A stretch of DNA of 64,000 nt from Methylobacter sp. (GTDB lineage Bacteria; Pseudomonadota; Gammaproteobacteria; Methylococcales; Methylomonadaceae): positions 1 to 64,000 of the forward strand of contig NZ_JALOCF010000015.1 in the NCBI RefSeq assembly GCF_023227905.1, written 5' to 3'. Position numbers and translations under genes: made by a program. This document shows positions 16,438 through 24,894 of this stretch, piece after piece (the stretch's first letter is position 1; each line of letters opens with the position of its first letter). The notes below the pieces were generated by a model. It saw nothing but the letters and a program-made list of their open reading frames with translations. It did no database searches and had not been told where the DNA came from.

Positions 16438-17790
16438 TCAACGAGTAGGGAAATACCAGGGAAGACCGATTCGATAATTGGTCACTGAAAGGTGAATCCC
16501 AATTACGGTAATCAACATCACCACGATAAAGCTTTTTGGAATACGAATCGAATTGACTCTTGCACTGGCTTGATTGCCCGCAATGATCACTCCCATGACG
16601 ACAGAAAAATATATCAAAAACTCAAGATGATAAAGCGTCGCATCAAACATCGATGTCACAAAAATATAAGCCAATGACCCGAACGCCAAGGCGCGGCTTA
16701 GATCTGCATGGGAACGTCTAATCGAGCTTAGAAGGATAGAGAAAATCAGGGCAAGAGAAAGAGCGAGACCGGGAATACCCCAGTCAGCCAATATCTGAAC
16801 AATGGCATTGTGAGGCTGGACGTGACCAGGTGAAGACATAACCGCATGCCACATAGTTTGAATTCGCGCGAAGCCATTTCCTCCTGCACCCCAGAATAGC
16901 CGCTCGTGATCCGCAAGCCAGCTAATTGTCTCCGTCCACATCGATAATCTAAGCGACGAGGCTTGGTCCAGTGAGCTTGCTCGGACTGTTCTTCCGAAGA
17001 TATCGAAAAGACCGCTGGAACTGGGGAGTGCCGGAGGAAGGATTATTGAAATTAAGGTGGCAACTGCAATATCGGTTACTGCTTCAATCAAAAACTGCTT
17101 TTCTTTAATCAGCAAACCGACAATCACAAGCGCGACCAAAATGCCGAGCATTGATGCCCTGGTCCCAGACCAAATGACCAGGGACATTCCGGCAATTCTG
17201 GTTAATCGAAAGAACAGCTTGGACCTTTGACTATCGCCTCCTGGCAGGTAGAGCAGGATCGTGAACAAACCGATCGTTAGCCCAAGGTGTCGAATATGGC
17301 CAAAAATCGGCGGCCGCAACCAATGAATGCGGCTGCCCGGCTCGCCAAACAGTGACACAAGAAGAGCGAGTATGCACGTGGCTGATACAAATTGAAAAAC
17401 AACCATGACATGATCGAGCCTGCGAAAGAGGGGCGTGATCGAAACCGCCAGGAGGGCTACAAGCAGCCAATGCGTATCCCGGGCAAGCGCCGGCAAAAAT
17501 TGGCCGGACTGGGTATCGGCAATGAGGATCCACGCCGACAGCAACAATAAAATTATCAGGTTTTTCTTCTCAACAACCCAGCTCGATGCCATCGGCAGCG
17601 TCATCAATAAGTATCCGCAAACAGCAAAGGTCAGCGGTGTAGCGAGCCCGTTGAAAAGTATCACCGAATGGCTTTTCCACGCAAAAGTTAGCAGTCCGAA
17701 TAAGGCGGCAAGGCAAAACACTGCACCTATTTCCGATTTGGTGCAGTGCTTCCTTATTTCGTTGAGTAATTCTGAAGAGCCAGGATTCAT
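16438..17790 (-). CDS. O-antigen ligase/Wzy-like membrane protein
   Basis: A 450-residue polytopic membrane protein with about ten or more hydrophobic spans and a large periplasmic loop of the Wzy_C (O-antigen ligase) type. The loop has the arginine-containing SLRLSMW segment and the conserved histidine in QPHNAIVQILADWGIPGL. This family covers WaaL ligases, polymerases and O-oligosaccharyltransferases such as the pilin enzyme TfpO/PilO. Being close to a pilin gene makes an oligosaccharyltransferase possible, but sequence alone does not separate the options. Some adjoining sequence differs in base use from its neighbours, but I cannot show transfer. Confidence 0.75.
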   Translation of the reverse strand: MNPGSSELLNEIRKHCTKSEIGAVFCLAALFGLLTFAWKSHSVILFNGLATPLTFAVCGYLLMTLPMASSWVVEKKNLIILLLLSAWILIADTQSGQFLPALARDTHWLLVALLAVSITPLFRRLDHVMVVFQFVSATCILALLVSLFGEPGSRIHWLRPPIFGHIRHLGLTIGLFTILLYLPGGDSQRSKLFFRLTRIAGMSLVIWSGTRASMLGILVALVIVGLLIKEKQFLIEAVTDIAVATLISIILPPALPSSSGLFDIFGRTVRASSLDQASSLRLSMWTETISWLADHERLFWGAGGNGFARIQTMWHAVMSSPGHVQPHNAIVQILADWGIPGLALSLALIFSILLSSIRRSHADLSRALAFGSLAYIFVTSMFDATLYHLEFLIYFSVVMGVIIAGNQASARVNSIRIPKSFIVVMLITVIGIHLSVTNYRIGLPWYFPTR

Positions 17791-17935
17791 AAGGAAACTC
17801 TATTCTTTATGAAATCCGGATAGCCAGTCTCGATCAAAATCATCAATTCGTAATTATTTTTCATAGAGTTGTAGGCTTCCAAAAATTATAAAGGCCAAAC
17901 CTGACTAAGCGGCATAATAATCAGTTGAGGCTGAC

Positions 17936-19303
17936 TTAATCATCGAAAGCATCCATATTTTTGCAGGAAGTGTTTCGGCTACAATGCTGCCATGCCAGAA
18001 AAGCGGTCAGCAAGAACGTAAAGAGTAACAAATAAGAATACACTCCCGCATCCCATAACCATAATCGTGGCGAGTCGCTAAAAGTGATATACGGTCTCCA
18101 TGGAATGGTAGGAATTATTACCATGATTAACAGAAGCCTATAAATTCGGCCATTTGACAGCTCGGCTGTTAAATTCCAGATAACAACAAAACTGATGATC
18201 AGCAACGGAAAATAATAATTCCATCCCAGTGGCGATATCAGCAACATGGCCGGAATCGTTAGCGCTACCAGCGCATCCGCATAAAGCTTCCGCTCTGATG
18301 ATTTTGCCAGCTTGAAAACAACCATAGCCAGCACGCCCACTGTGGCTAAAGAGCAAATCACAGGCACTCCATGCGCCAGCATAGGCATATCTATCCATGC
18401 TTTGATTGAAGGACCGCCGAAAAAGCGGGAGAAAAAGCCGGCATACGAACCATTCCAGGCGACTGCCTGCCAATTCACGTCGTTCAAGATGCTTAGATAG
18501 ACAGAATAAGCGGAAAAGCCGGTTAGCATTCCACCCACTAAAAAACTAATTCCACAGACGGCAATAAAAGCAGATACTGCACGCCAGTTTCTACTAATAA
18601 GCAAGGCTATCAAAAATAAGCCGAAAAAAGGCTTAATGCTGGCAGCAGCGCCCAGCCAGCAACCAGCAGCCAGATTTTTTCTATTACGCAATGCCAGCCA
18701 AGCCAGGGTTATATCCAGTAACAGAAACAACGTGAGCTGCCCAAAGGAACTGTTTGCAAAGGTTGGAAAGTAGGCAAAAAAGCCCAAGCCGATCAGCATT
18801 TTTTTTGTTGGGCTTGTAGATGGCGAAGCATCGGATTTGAAGATCAGCATTAACGCCCAGACGCCGCTGATGACCGAAGCGAACGACCATACCCACAAAG
18901 CTTTCGGATAATCAAGCAGCGCGAAAGGCGTTGTAAGAGCTACAAAAAACGGCGGGTTTAAATTGGGATGCAAGCACAATCTGATTTCTTCCGGCATTGC
19001 ATCCAATATGTCCTGATTGAACTTAGTTTTTATGTCCGGATTGCAATGGGATGCCGGTGATGCACGATCAGGGGCAGGCCAGTAAATAGCCTTGTCCTGC
19101 AGGAGATTGCTGCTGGACAGATAAAACTTGTAGAAGTCGCTGCGATTGGTAAGATCGACCTGCTCACGGATTTCATTGAAATAAACCGAGACCACCAACG
19201 CCATGCCGGCAAAAGCCAACAACCGGAACAGCCATTTTTTTAAAAGTGCTATGGATTTGTTTAATCCAGCTTCTTTCAGGGATTCAGTAGCGTACATTGG
19301 CAA
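17936..19303 (-). CDS. GT87-like (DUF2029) polyprenyl-phosphate-sugar glycosyltransferase
   Basis: A 455-residue GT-C-fold membrane protein. The first periplasmic loop has SDFYKFYLSSSNLL (about 54-67) with the likely catalytic Asp, followed by a Y-P-x-PP-type block (HPNLNPPFFVALTTPFALL). Both are hallmarks of the GT87/DUF2029 family, which includes mycobacterial PimE, and use polyprenyl-phosphate sugars. It is directly downstream of the pilin gene on the same strand and close to DPA-type genes, so an arabinofuranosyltransferase acting on pilin or a glycan is an attractive inference. TfpW of P. aeruginosa Pa5196 is the functional analogue to compare. Confidence 0.75.
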   Translation of the reverse strand: MPMYATESLKEAGLNKSIALLKKWLFRLLAFAGMALVVSVYFNEIREQVDLTNRSDFYKFYLSSSNLLQDKAIYWPAPDRASPASHCNPDIKTKFNQDILDAMPEEIRLCLHPNLNPPFFVALTTPFALLDYPKALWVWSFASVISGVWALMLIFKSDASPSTSPTKKMLIGLGFFAYFPTFANSSFGQLTLFLLLDITLAWLALRNRKNLAAGCWLGAAASIKPFFGLFLIALLISRNWRAVSAFIAVCGISFLVGGMLTGFSAYSVYLSILNDVNWQAVAWNGSYAGFFSRFFGGPSIKAWIDMPMLAHGVPVICSLATVGVLAMVVFKLAKSSERKLYADALVALTIPAMLLISPLGWNYYFPLLIISFVVIWNLTAELSNGRIYRLLLIMVIIPTIPWRPYITFSDSPRLWLWDAGVYSYLLLFTFLLTAFLAWQHCSRNTSCKNMDAFDD

Positions 19304-19329
19304 ATCTTAAAGCTGATAAGCTCTGTGGC

Positions 19330-19356
19330 AAAAAAGAGACCGCCGAAGCGGTCTCT
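19330..19356 (-). terminator. Strong intrinsic terminator after pilin gene
   Basis: In the minus-strand transcript, AGAGACCGC, a TTCG tetraloop and GCGGTCTCT are followed by TTTTT. The stem is a perfect 9 bp (19335-19343 and 19348-19356). It lies 27 bases after the pilin stop and before the GT87 gene, so most pilin transcripts should stop here. Confidence 0.88.
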
Positions 19357-19383
19357 CAAGATTTAACAGTTTTCGGTTATCAA

Positions 19384-19854
19384 TTAGCTACCAGAAATAC
19401 TATTTTTTGTAATAGCAGCTATTGCGGTAGTGTTAGTTATAGTAGCATTGGGCTCAATTTCCCATGTAACTGCAGATGTTCCAACAGTTGGGGTCCATGT
19501 GATTGTGCCGCCATTTATGCCAGTACCCATAGTACCTGACAACGTAGCCGCTATCACGCCGCTGTTGGTAACTGTGACCGATGCAACTTCATTGGTTGCT
19601 GTAAAAGCTGGAATTCCAGATGAGGTATTAGAGGTATTGCAGGTAGTTATATCACCACTTTCCTGAGCGCAAAGGGCAACGGCTGTTTTTATGGAATCCA
19701 CCGAAGTAAGAGCGTTCCCAATTCTGGCTTTAATGGTGTAGTCCTGGTAAGCAGGGATCGCCACTGCCGCCAGAATACCGATGATCGCGACCACGATCAT
19801 TAATTCGATTAAGGTAAAACCTTGCTGAGCTTTTTTCATTGATAATGTATTCAT
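19384..19854 (-). CDS. pilA: Type IV major pilin
   Basis: Type IVa prepilin, 156 residues. The short leader MNTLSMKKAQQG is followed by the conserved FTLIELMIVVAIIGILAAVAIP helix with Glu at position 5 of the mature protein and Gly before the cleavage site. The mature body has two closely spaced Cys (ALCAQESGDITTC) and is very rich in Thr, Ser and Asn, which gives many possible O-glycosylation sites. A sigma-54-type promoter lies upstream and a strong terminator downstream, as expected for a highly expressed pilin. An internal ATG at residue 6 is the alternative start. Confidence 0.93.
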   Translation of the reverse strand: MNTLSMKKAQQGFTLIELMIVVAIIGILAAVAIPAYQDYTIKARIGNALTSVDSIKTAVALCAQESGDITTCNTSNTSSGIPAFTATNEVASVTVTNSGVIAATLSGTMGTGINGGTITWTPTVGTSAVTWEIEPNATITNTTAIAAITKNSISGS

Positions 19855-19898
19855 GGGTAAATTCTCTTTTAAGTTAAAAATAAACTACAACAAGACAT

Positions 19899-19916
19899 AA
19901 GCAGGAGTCATGCCAA
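19899..19916 (-). promoter_or_regulatory. Sigma-54 promoter for the pilin gene
   Basis: On the minus strand, TTGGCATGACTCCTGCTT matches the -24/-12 consensus (TGGCAC-N5-TTGC). The invariant GG and GC are exactly 10 bases apart. It lies about 45-60 bases before the start codon. PilR/RpoN control of pilA is well known in Pseudomonas. Confidence 0.7.
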
Positions 19917-20040
19917 CCTTTTCTTTCTTTCTTCGACAACGCATCTAAATTACCGCCAAAGCAGACAGACGGCCATTCTCAAATAAAAATAATCTACGTA
20001 AATAAACCAAACGAGTATTTCTGAAAACGCCGCGCCAGAA

Positions 20041-20157
20041 ATGTCAGTCAAAAAACGCCTCCGTGATAAAATGCCGGTCAAAAAAGCCTGCCAAGATAAA
20101 AATGCCGATCAAAAAGCCTCGCCAAGCACATTCACTCATTTGAACCCAGGTATGTAA
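20041..20157 (+). repeat. Three imperfect 30-base repeats, possibly a 38-codon leader ORF
   Basis: Three imperfect copies of about 30 bases (20041-20070, 20071-20101, 20102-20128), with the core GCCGGTCAAAAAAGCC. In one frame they read as a 38-codon basic peptide whose TAA ends one base before the ATG of the Sel1 gene. It may be a leader peptide or only a non-coding repeat. The rest of the gap back to the pilin gene holds only the sigma-54 promoter. Confidence 0.4.
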
Positions 20158-20158
20158 C

Positions 20159-20617
20159 ATGCAACACGTCAGCCTTCAAGCCGCCACTACCTTGACCGAA
20201 TGGAGCGAGCGCACGATAAGACGCCGCCTCGCTGACGGCTCTTTAAAATGCGCCGCCGATAATGGGGCTCATTACAAGACCATGATCTGTTTCGATTCGA
20301 TCAAACACGACATTTGCATTACGCTTGAGCCTGACGACATTGAGATTCTCCAAGCTGCCGACGCCGGGGATGCCAAGTCTCAAAACGACTTGGCGTTGCT
20401 TTTTCTGGACAACGATAAGATGAAAAGCGCCGCGTATTGGCTGGAATTGGCGGCAAAGCAAAACTTTACCGATGCAATGCACTTGCTGGGATGCTGTTAT
20501 TTGGAAGGCAATGGCTTACCTAAAGACGATAATCTTGCCATTATGTGGATTGCCAAGGCGGCTTCACTCGGCCATTCGATTGCGATTGCCCAGATTCAAT
20601 CAATGGGCCTGACTTAA
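20159..20617 (+). CDS. Sel1-repeat protein with N-terminal helix-turn-helix-like segment
   Basis: A 152-residue cytoplasmic protein. The first 45 residues (TTLTEWSERTIRRRLADGSL) resemble a helix-turn-helix. The C-terminal half has two Sel1/TPR-like repeats (AKSQNDLALLFLDND..AAYWLELAAKQ and AMHLLGCCYLEGNGLPKDD..AIMWIAKAAS). Such proteins usually mediate protein contacts; the target is unknown. It is divergent from the pilin gene and could have a link to pili, but the evidence is only position. Confidence 0.7.
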   Translation: MQHVSLQAATTLTEWSERTIRRRLADGSLKCAADNGAHYKTMICFDSIKHDICITLEPDDIEILQAADAGDAKSQNDLALLFLDNDKMKSAAYWLELAAKQNFTDAMHLLGCCYLEGNGLPKDDNLAIMWIAKAASLGHSIAIAQIQSMGLT

Positions 20618-20675
20618 AAGCCTGCGGAGTATTATAGACATACTGGCCAGTCCCTAAAACCCCTTATTAAATAAA

Positions 20676-21073
20676 CTACCACACAACCTGCACCGCATAA
20701 TCAGAAAATACATGATCAACCGTAACGATCATCATGCCCTCAATAATTGCCTGAGCAATCATAATGCGGTCAAACGGGTCTTTATGATGCTTAGGCAATT
20801 TTTCTAGATAACTGATGTGCGACAATTCTATCGGCAATATTTGGATGTTATTTTCCAGCCGGTTTTTGTTCACCAATTCTTCAATGGATATGGTTAACGT
20901 TAATTTACCCAGCTGACTTTTAATTTGCATCTCCCAAGGTGAAGCCATGCTTAAATAAAACTCATGTTCGCCCGAACTGCATAACGCTTTCACTGTGCTT
21001 TCACTGTGTCGGAAAGTTGCGCCGCATCATCGTTAAGCCAAAGAAAGGCATGCGTATCAAGCAATAGCTTCAT
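20676..21073 (-). pseudogene. PIN-domain toxin (VapC-like), frameshifted
   Basis: The reading frame starts at the ATG at 21073 with MKLLLDTHAFLWL, the usual start of a PIN-domain ribonuclease carrying its first catalytic Asp. An exact 11-bp tandem duplication (GCTTTCACTGT at 20986-20996 and 20997-21007) shifts the frame, giving a stop after about 27 codons. The rest (SGEHEFYLSMASPWEMQIKSQLGKL..HHKDPFDRIMIAQAI..VTVDHVFSDY) is intact in another frame; its GTG-started ORF of 105 codons lacks the first catalytic acid. Removing one copy of the repeat would restore a normal toxin of about 128 residues. The start overlaps the antitoxin stop by one base (TAATG). Confidence 0.85.
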
Positions 21074-21294
21074 TACCGACCTTCCAACCAAAAATTATCA
21101 GGCAAGGGTTCATTAAAATCATCACTCACCTGTATTTTCCCTTTAAATAAACCCAATGTTATGGGTTTTACAGGCTGCTCCGACTCTTCATAGATAACAA
21201 TAACTTTGGCTTTACGCGCGTGAATGGTTTTAGGTAATTGCAAATGAATTTGATGATTACAGTCAATTTCTACGGGCAATTCGATGGCTTGCAT
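21073..21294 (-). CDS. VapB-type antitoxin
   Basis: A 73-residue protein with a short N-terminal beta-rich DNA-binding half (IELPVEIDCNHQIHLQLPK) and a C-terminal tail (SDDFNEPLPDNFWLEGR). The tail is typical of antitoxins paired with PIN toxins (DUF2281-like). The stop codon overlaps the toxin start. The antitoxin looks intact although its toxin is frameshifted. Confidence 0.75.
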   Translation of the reverse strand: MQAIELPVEIDCNHQIHLQLPKTIHARKAKVIVIYEESEQPVKPITLGLFKGKIQVSDDFNEPLPDNFWLEGR

Positions 21295-21360
21295 AGCTGT
21301 TTTTCCTCTGAATAGTGGAATGCGTAAATTATAACAAGTTCAAGCGGGCATTTAGCTCAC

Positions 21361-21545
21361 CCGCGAAAGGTAAGTACCTGAATATAAGTTTTCAGCTCTT
21401 GTTTAAAGCCGGAGTGCAGGCTTTGCAAGCGGAGCTTGCGCTCCAAAATACCCGAAAACTTAAGTTCGATTACTTACGCTAGCCGAGTAGGCTGGGTCGC
21501 TAAAGCCTCTACGGTTAGCATATCTTTCCGCAACCCCGCCTACGC
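21361..21545 (+). repeat. Structured intergenic element before gatB end
   Basis: The gap between the antitoxin and gatB holds several short inverted repeats, for example AGTTTTCAG/CCGAAAACTTAAG and AGCGGAGCTTGCGCTCC. No ORF is supported. It looks like one of the interspersed intergenic elements also seen elsewhere in this window. Confidence 0.35.
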
Positions 21546-21561
21546 CACTTTAATTACCGAT

Positions 21562-22998
21562 TTACTGCAATTTGGCTTTAAGCATTTTATTCACTTCCCC
21601 GGGATTTGCCTTGCCTTGCATTTCCTTCATTACCTGCCCGACAAAAAAACCGAACACTTTATCTTTACCGCTGCGGTACTGCTCAACCTGATCCTGATTG
21701 TCGGCAATAATTTTATCGATAATGGCTTCGATCGCGCCAGTGTCGGTGATCTGTTTCAGGCCTTTGGCTTCGATGACTTCATCAGCTGATGCTGCGCCTT
21801 GCCACAGTTCCTCGAACACCTGTTTGGCGATCTTGCCGGAAATGGTGTCGTCACTGATACGCTTTAACAACCCGGCCAAGCGTTCGTGACTGACCGGCGA
21901 ATCGGTAATGTCCAGATCAGCCCTGTTAAGCGCGGCTAAAAGATCGCCGGTGACCCAGTTGGCGCACATCTTCGCCTCGCAACCCGATTCCTTGACCACA
22001 GCCTCGAAGTAATCAGCCAGCGGACGGGATGAGGTCAGTATCGTGGCGCTTTCTTCGTCCAGCACATAGTCATCTTTAAAACGCTGCTTTTTTGCCTGCG
22101 GCAATTCCGGCAATTGGGCTTTTATTTGCGCTTTAAAATCTTCATCAATCAGTACCGGCAACAAATCGGGGTCGGGAAAATACCGGTAATCGTTGGCTTC
22201 TTCCTTGCTGCGCATGGAACGGGTTTCATCCTTGTCCGCGTCATACAAGCGGGTCTCCTGAACCACAGTGCCGCCGCTTTCAATTAGGTCTATCTGCCGC
22301 TCGATTTCGTGATTGATGGCTTTTTCGACAAATCTGAACGAGTTGATATTTTTGATCTCGGTCCGGGTGCCGAATTCTTTCTGGCCTTTGGGACGCACCG
22401 ATACGTTGGCATCACAACGGAACGAGCCTTCCTGCATATTGCCGTCGCAAATACCCAGATAGCGCACCAGCTCGTGCATTTTGCGCATGTAGGCCACGGC
22501 TTCCTTGGCCGAGCTCATTTCCGGCTCGGACACGATTTCCAGCAGCGGCGTGCCGGCGCGGTTTAAGTCGATTCCGGTCATGCCATGAAAACTGCTGTGC
22601 AATGATTTGCCCGCGTCTTCTTCCAGATGCGCGCGGGTGATGCCGATCCTTTTGCTGACGCCGTCAACGTCGATATCCAAATGTCCGACACCGACGATAG
22701 GCAGGTCCATCTGGCTGATTTGATAGCCTTTGGGCAAGTCCGGGTAAAAATAGTTTTTTCTGGCGAATACCGAATAAGGCGCGATATGCGCCTCAATTGC
22801 CATGCCGAAGATAACCGCCATGCGCACGGCTTCTTCATTTAATACCGGCAACACGCCGGGCAGGCCTAAATCGACCGCGCAGGCTTGGGTGTTGGGTTCC
22901 GCGCCATAAGCGGTGGATGCCCCGGAAAATATTTTTGATTTGGTGGCGAGCTGGGCATGAATTTCCAAGCCGATTACTGTTTCCCATTGTTGGCTCAT
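21562..22998 (-). CDS. gatB: Aspartyl/glutamyl-tRNA amidotransferase subunit B
   Basis: Kinase subunit of the GatCAB enzyme that converts Glu-tRNA(Gln) and Asp-tRNA(Asn) to amidated forms. The ATG at 22998 is chosen because AAGGAG lies 6 bases upstream, giving 478 residues starting MSQQWETVIGLEIHAQL; a TTG 18 bases earlier is possible. The catalytic kinase core (KNYFYPDLPKGYQISQ, HLEEDAGKS) and the C-terminal YqeY-like tail are both present. The upstream gene gatA ends 10 bases before it, and gatA-gatB probably share a transcript with gatC. Confidence 0.96.
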   Translation of the reverse strand: MSQQWETVIGLEIHAQLATKSKIFSGASTAYGAEPNTQACAVDLGLPGVLPVLNEEAVRMAVIFGMAIEAHIAPYSVFARKNYFYPDLPKGYQISQMDLPIVGVGHLDIDVDGVSKRIGITRAHLEEDAGKSLHSSFHGMTGIDLNRAGTPLLEIVSEPEMSSAKEAVAYMRKMHELVRYLGICDGNMQEGSFRCDANVSVRPKGQKEFGTRTEIKNINSFRFVEKAINHEIERQIDLIESGGTVVQETRLYDADKDETRSMRSKEEANDYRYFPDPDLLPVLIDEDFKAQIKAQLPELPQAKKQRFKDDYVLDEESATILTSSRPLADYFEAVVKESGCEAKMCANWVTGDLLAALNRADLDITDSPVSHERLAGLLKRISDDTISGKIAKQVFEELWQGAASADEVIEAKGLKQITDTGAIEAIIDKIIADNQDQVEQYRSGKDKVFGFFVGQVMKEMQGKANPGEVNKMLKAKLQ

Positions 22999-23008
22999 CT
23001 TCTTCTCC

Positions 23009-24460
23009 TTACTCAAAACCTTTAGGTGTGTGCACGTGCCAATCGGTGACTTGCTGATACTGATGGGCGATATTCAACAGCCGGTCTTCGGCAAAATAAT
23101 TGCCGATGATCTGCAAGCCTACCGGCATGCCTTTGACAAATCCTGCGGGAACCGACATGGCCGGAAGGCCGGCAAGATTGATCGCTATCGTATAGATATC
23201 GGACAAGTACATTTCAATCGGGTTGCCGATTTTCTCGCCGATGCCGAAAGCGGTGGACGGCGCGACCGGCCCCATGATCACATCGACTTCCGACAACGCT
23301 TTTTTGAAGTCATCGCTGATCAGACGGCGGATTTTTTGCGCCTTTATATAATAAGCGTCGTAATAACCTGCCGACAGCGCATAAGTCCCCATCAGGATGC
23401 GGCGCTTAACTTCCTTGCCAAAAGCTTCGCCGCGCGAGCGGGTGTAAAGATCGGTTAAATCCGCCGGATTTTCGCAGCGATAGCCGAAACGGACGCCGTC
23501 GAAACGCGACAGGTTGGCGGAGCACTCGGCCGGAGCAATAACGTAATAAGCGGGAATGGCCAGCTTAAGCGTAGGCATCGACACTTCGGTTACGGTGGCG
23601 CCCAGTTTCCGGTATTCGTTGACAGCGGCTTCAATCGTGGCAGCCACATCACTATTTAATCCGTCACCAAAAAATTCTTTGGGCAAACCGATTTTCAAAC
23701 CCTGGAGACTATTGCCTAAACCGGCCATGTAATCAGGAACAGGCAAGTCGACGCTGGTTGAATCTTTATCATCGAAACCCGCCATGGTTTGCAGCATGAT
23801 CGCCGCATCCTCGGCGTTGCGAGCCATCGGCCCGCCTTGATCCAGACTGGACGCATAAGCGATCATGCCGTAACGGGATACCCGGCCATAAGTCGGCTTT
23901 AAGCCGGTAATGCCGCAAAAGGCAGCCGGTTGGCGTATCGAGCCACCGGTATCGGTGCCTGTCGCACAGACTGCAAGCCGCGCTGCAACAGCTGCCGCCG
24001 TGCCGCCCGAGGAACCTCCGGGGACAGCATTGGTATCCCAGGGATTTTTGACGGCGCCATAATAACTGGTTTCGTTGGATGAACCCATCGCAAACTCGTC
24101 CATATTGAGTTTGCCCAGCATCACAGCACCGGCGTTATTGAATTTTTCCGCCACCGTTGCATTGTAGGGCGCGATAAAATTATCGAGCATTTTTGAACCG
24201 CAGGTTGTTTTAACACCCTCGGTACAAAATATATCTTTTTGCGCAACCGGTATGCCGGTTAACAACTCCGCATCGCCTTTTGCCAGCCTCTCGTCTGCTG
24301 CTTGGGCTTCCTGCAAGGCCAACTCTTCGGTGACGGTTATATAAGTATTAAGCGAGTTGTGTTGTTTGATTCTGGCTAAAAAAGCCTTAGTCAATTCTAC
24401 GCTTGAAAATTCGCCGGAACGCAATCCCTTAGCCAATTCTGCAATTGTTTTGTTATACAT
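23009..24460 (-). CDS. gatA: Aspartyl/glutamyl-tRNA amidotransferase subunit A
   Basis: Amidase subunit that releases ammonia from glutamine for GatB. The 483-residue protein has the amidase-signature Ser-cisSer-Lys triad: the Lys is in VAQKDIFCTEG (about 75), and the serines lie in the glycine-rich GGSSGGTAAAVAARL block and in GTDTGGSIRQPAAFCG. It lies between gatC (17-base gap) and gatB (10-base gap). Confidence 0.96.
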   Translation of the reverse strand: MYNKTIAELAKGLRSGEFSSVELTKAFLARIKQHNSLNTYITVTEELALQEAQAADERLAKGDAELLTGIPVAQKDIFCTEGVKTTCGSKMLDNFIAPYNATVAEKFNNAGAVMLGKLNMDEFAMGSSNETSYYGAVKNPWDTNAVPGGSSGGTAAAVAARLAVCATGTDTGGSIRQPAAFCGITGLKPTYGRVSRYGMIAYASSLDQGGPMARNAEDAAIMLQTMAGFDDKDSTSVDLPVPDYMAGLGNSLQGLKIGLPKEFFGDGLNSDVAATIEAAVNEYRKLGATVTEVSMPTLKLAIPAYYVIAPAECSANLSRFDGVRFGYRCENPADLTDLYTRSRGEAFGKEVKRRILMGTYALSAGYYDAYYIKAQKIRRLISDDFKKALSEVDVIMGPVAPSTAFGIGEKIGNPIEMYLSDIYTIAINLAGLPAMSVPAGFVKGMPVGLQIIGNYFAEDRLLNIAHQYQQVTDWHVHTPKGFE

Positions 24461-24477
24461 AATTGTTATTTTTCCCT

Positions 24478-24765
24478 TTATTCAATTACTTTGGGTACTA
24501 GATAAAGTCCCGCTTCAACTTGTGGCGCAATAGCCTGGAATTTTTTGCGGCCGTCCTGTTCGGTTACCGCATCGGGCCGCAATCTTTGCACCTGATCCAT
24601 CGGATGAGCCATCGGCTCAACACCATCAGTGTCAAGATCGCCCATCTGCGTCATCAAATCCAGCATTCCGGACAAATCCTTTGCATAAGAAACAACATCT
24701 TGCTCATCAATTCCCAGTCGCGCCAAATGCGCTATTTTCTTCACTTCATCCGCCGTTAAAGACAC
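24478..24765 (-). CDS. gatC: Aspartyl/glutamyl-tRNA amidotransferase subunit C
   Basis: Small 95-residue subunit that wraps around and stabilises GatA. Recognised by VKKIAHLARLGI at the N-terminus and the MDQVQRLRPDAV segment. It is the first gene of the gatCAB operon, with an AGGAG site before the ATG. It is divergent from mreB, with a 129-base intergenic region holding both promoters. Confidence 0.93.
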   Translation of the reverse strand: MSLTADEVKKIAHLARLGIDEQDVVSYAKDLSGMLDLMTQMGDLDTDGVEPMAHPMDQVQRLRPDAVTEQDGRKKFQAIAPQVEAGLYLVPKVIE

Positions 24766-24894
24766 TATTAACTCCTATAAAAATTTCAGAGATTCTAATA
24801 TTAATGCGTTTATAATACTTTATATCTTGCCCAAACACTCGCTTGATTGATAAAGTAATACAATTTTTTATTCCCCCAAAGGATACAGTTTAAA

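Noticed and set aside
22309..22842. Plus-strand frames opposite gatB
   Set aside because: They are out-of-frame shadows of a strongly conserved gene.
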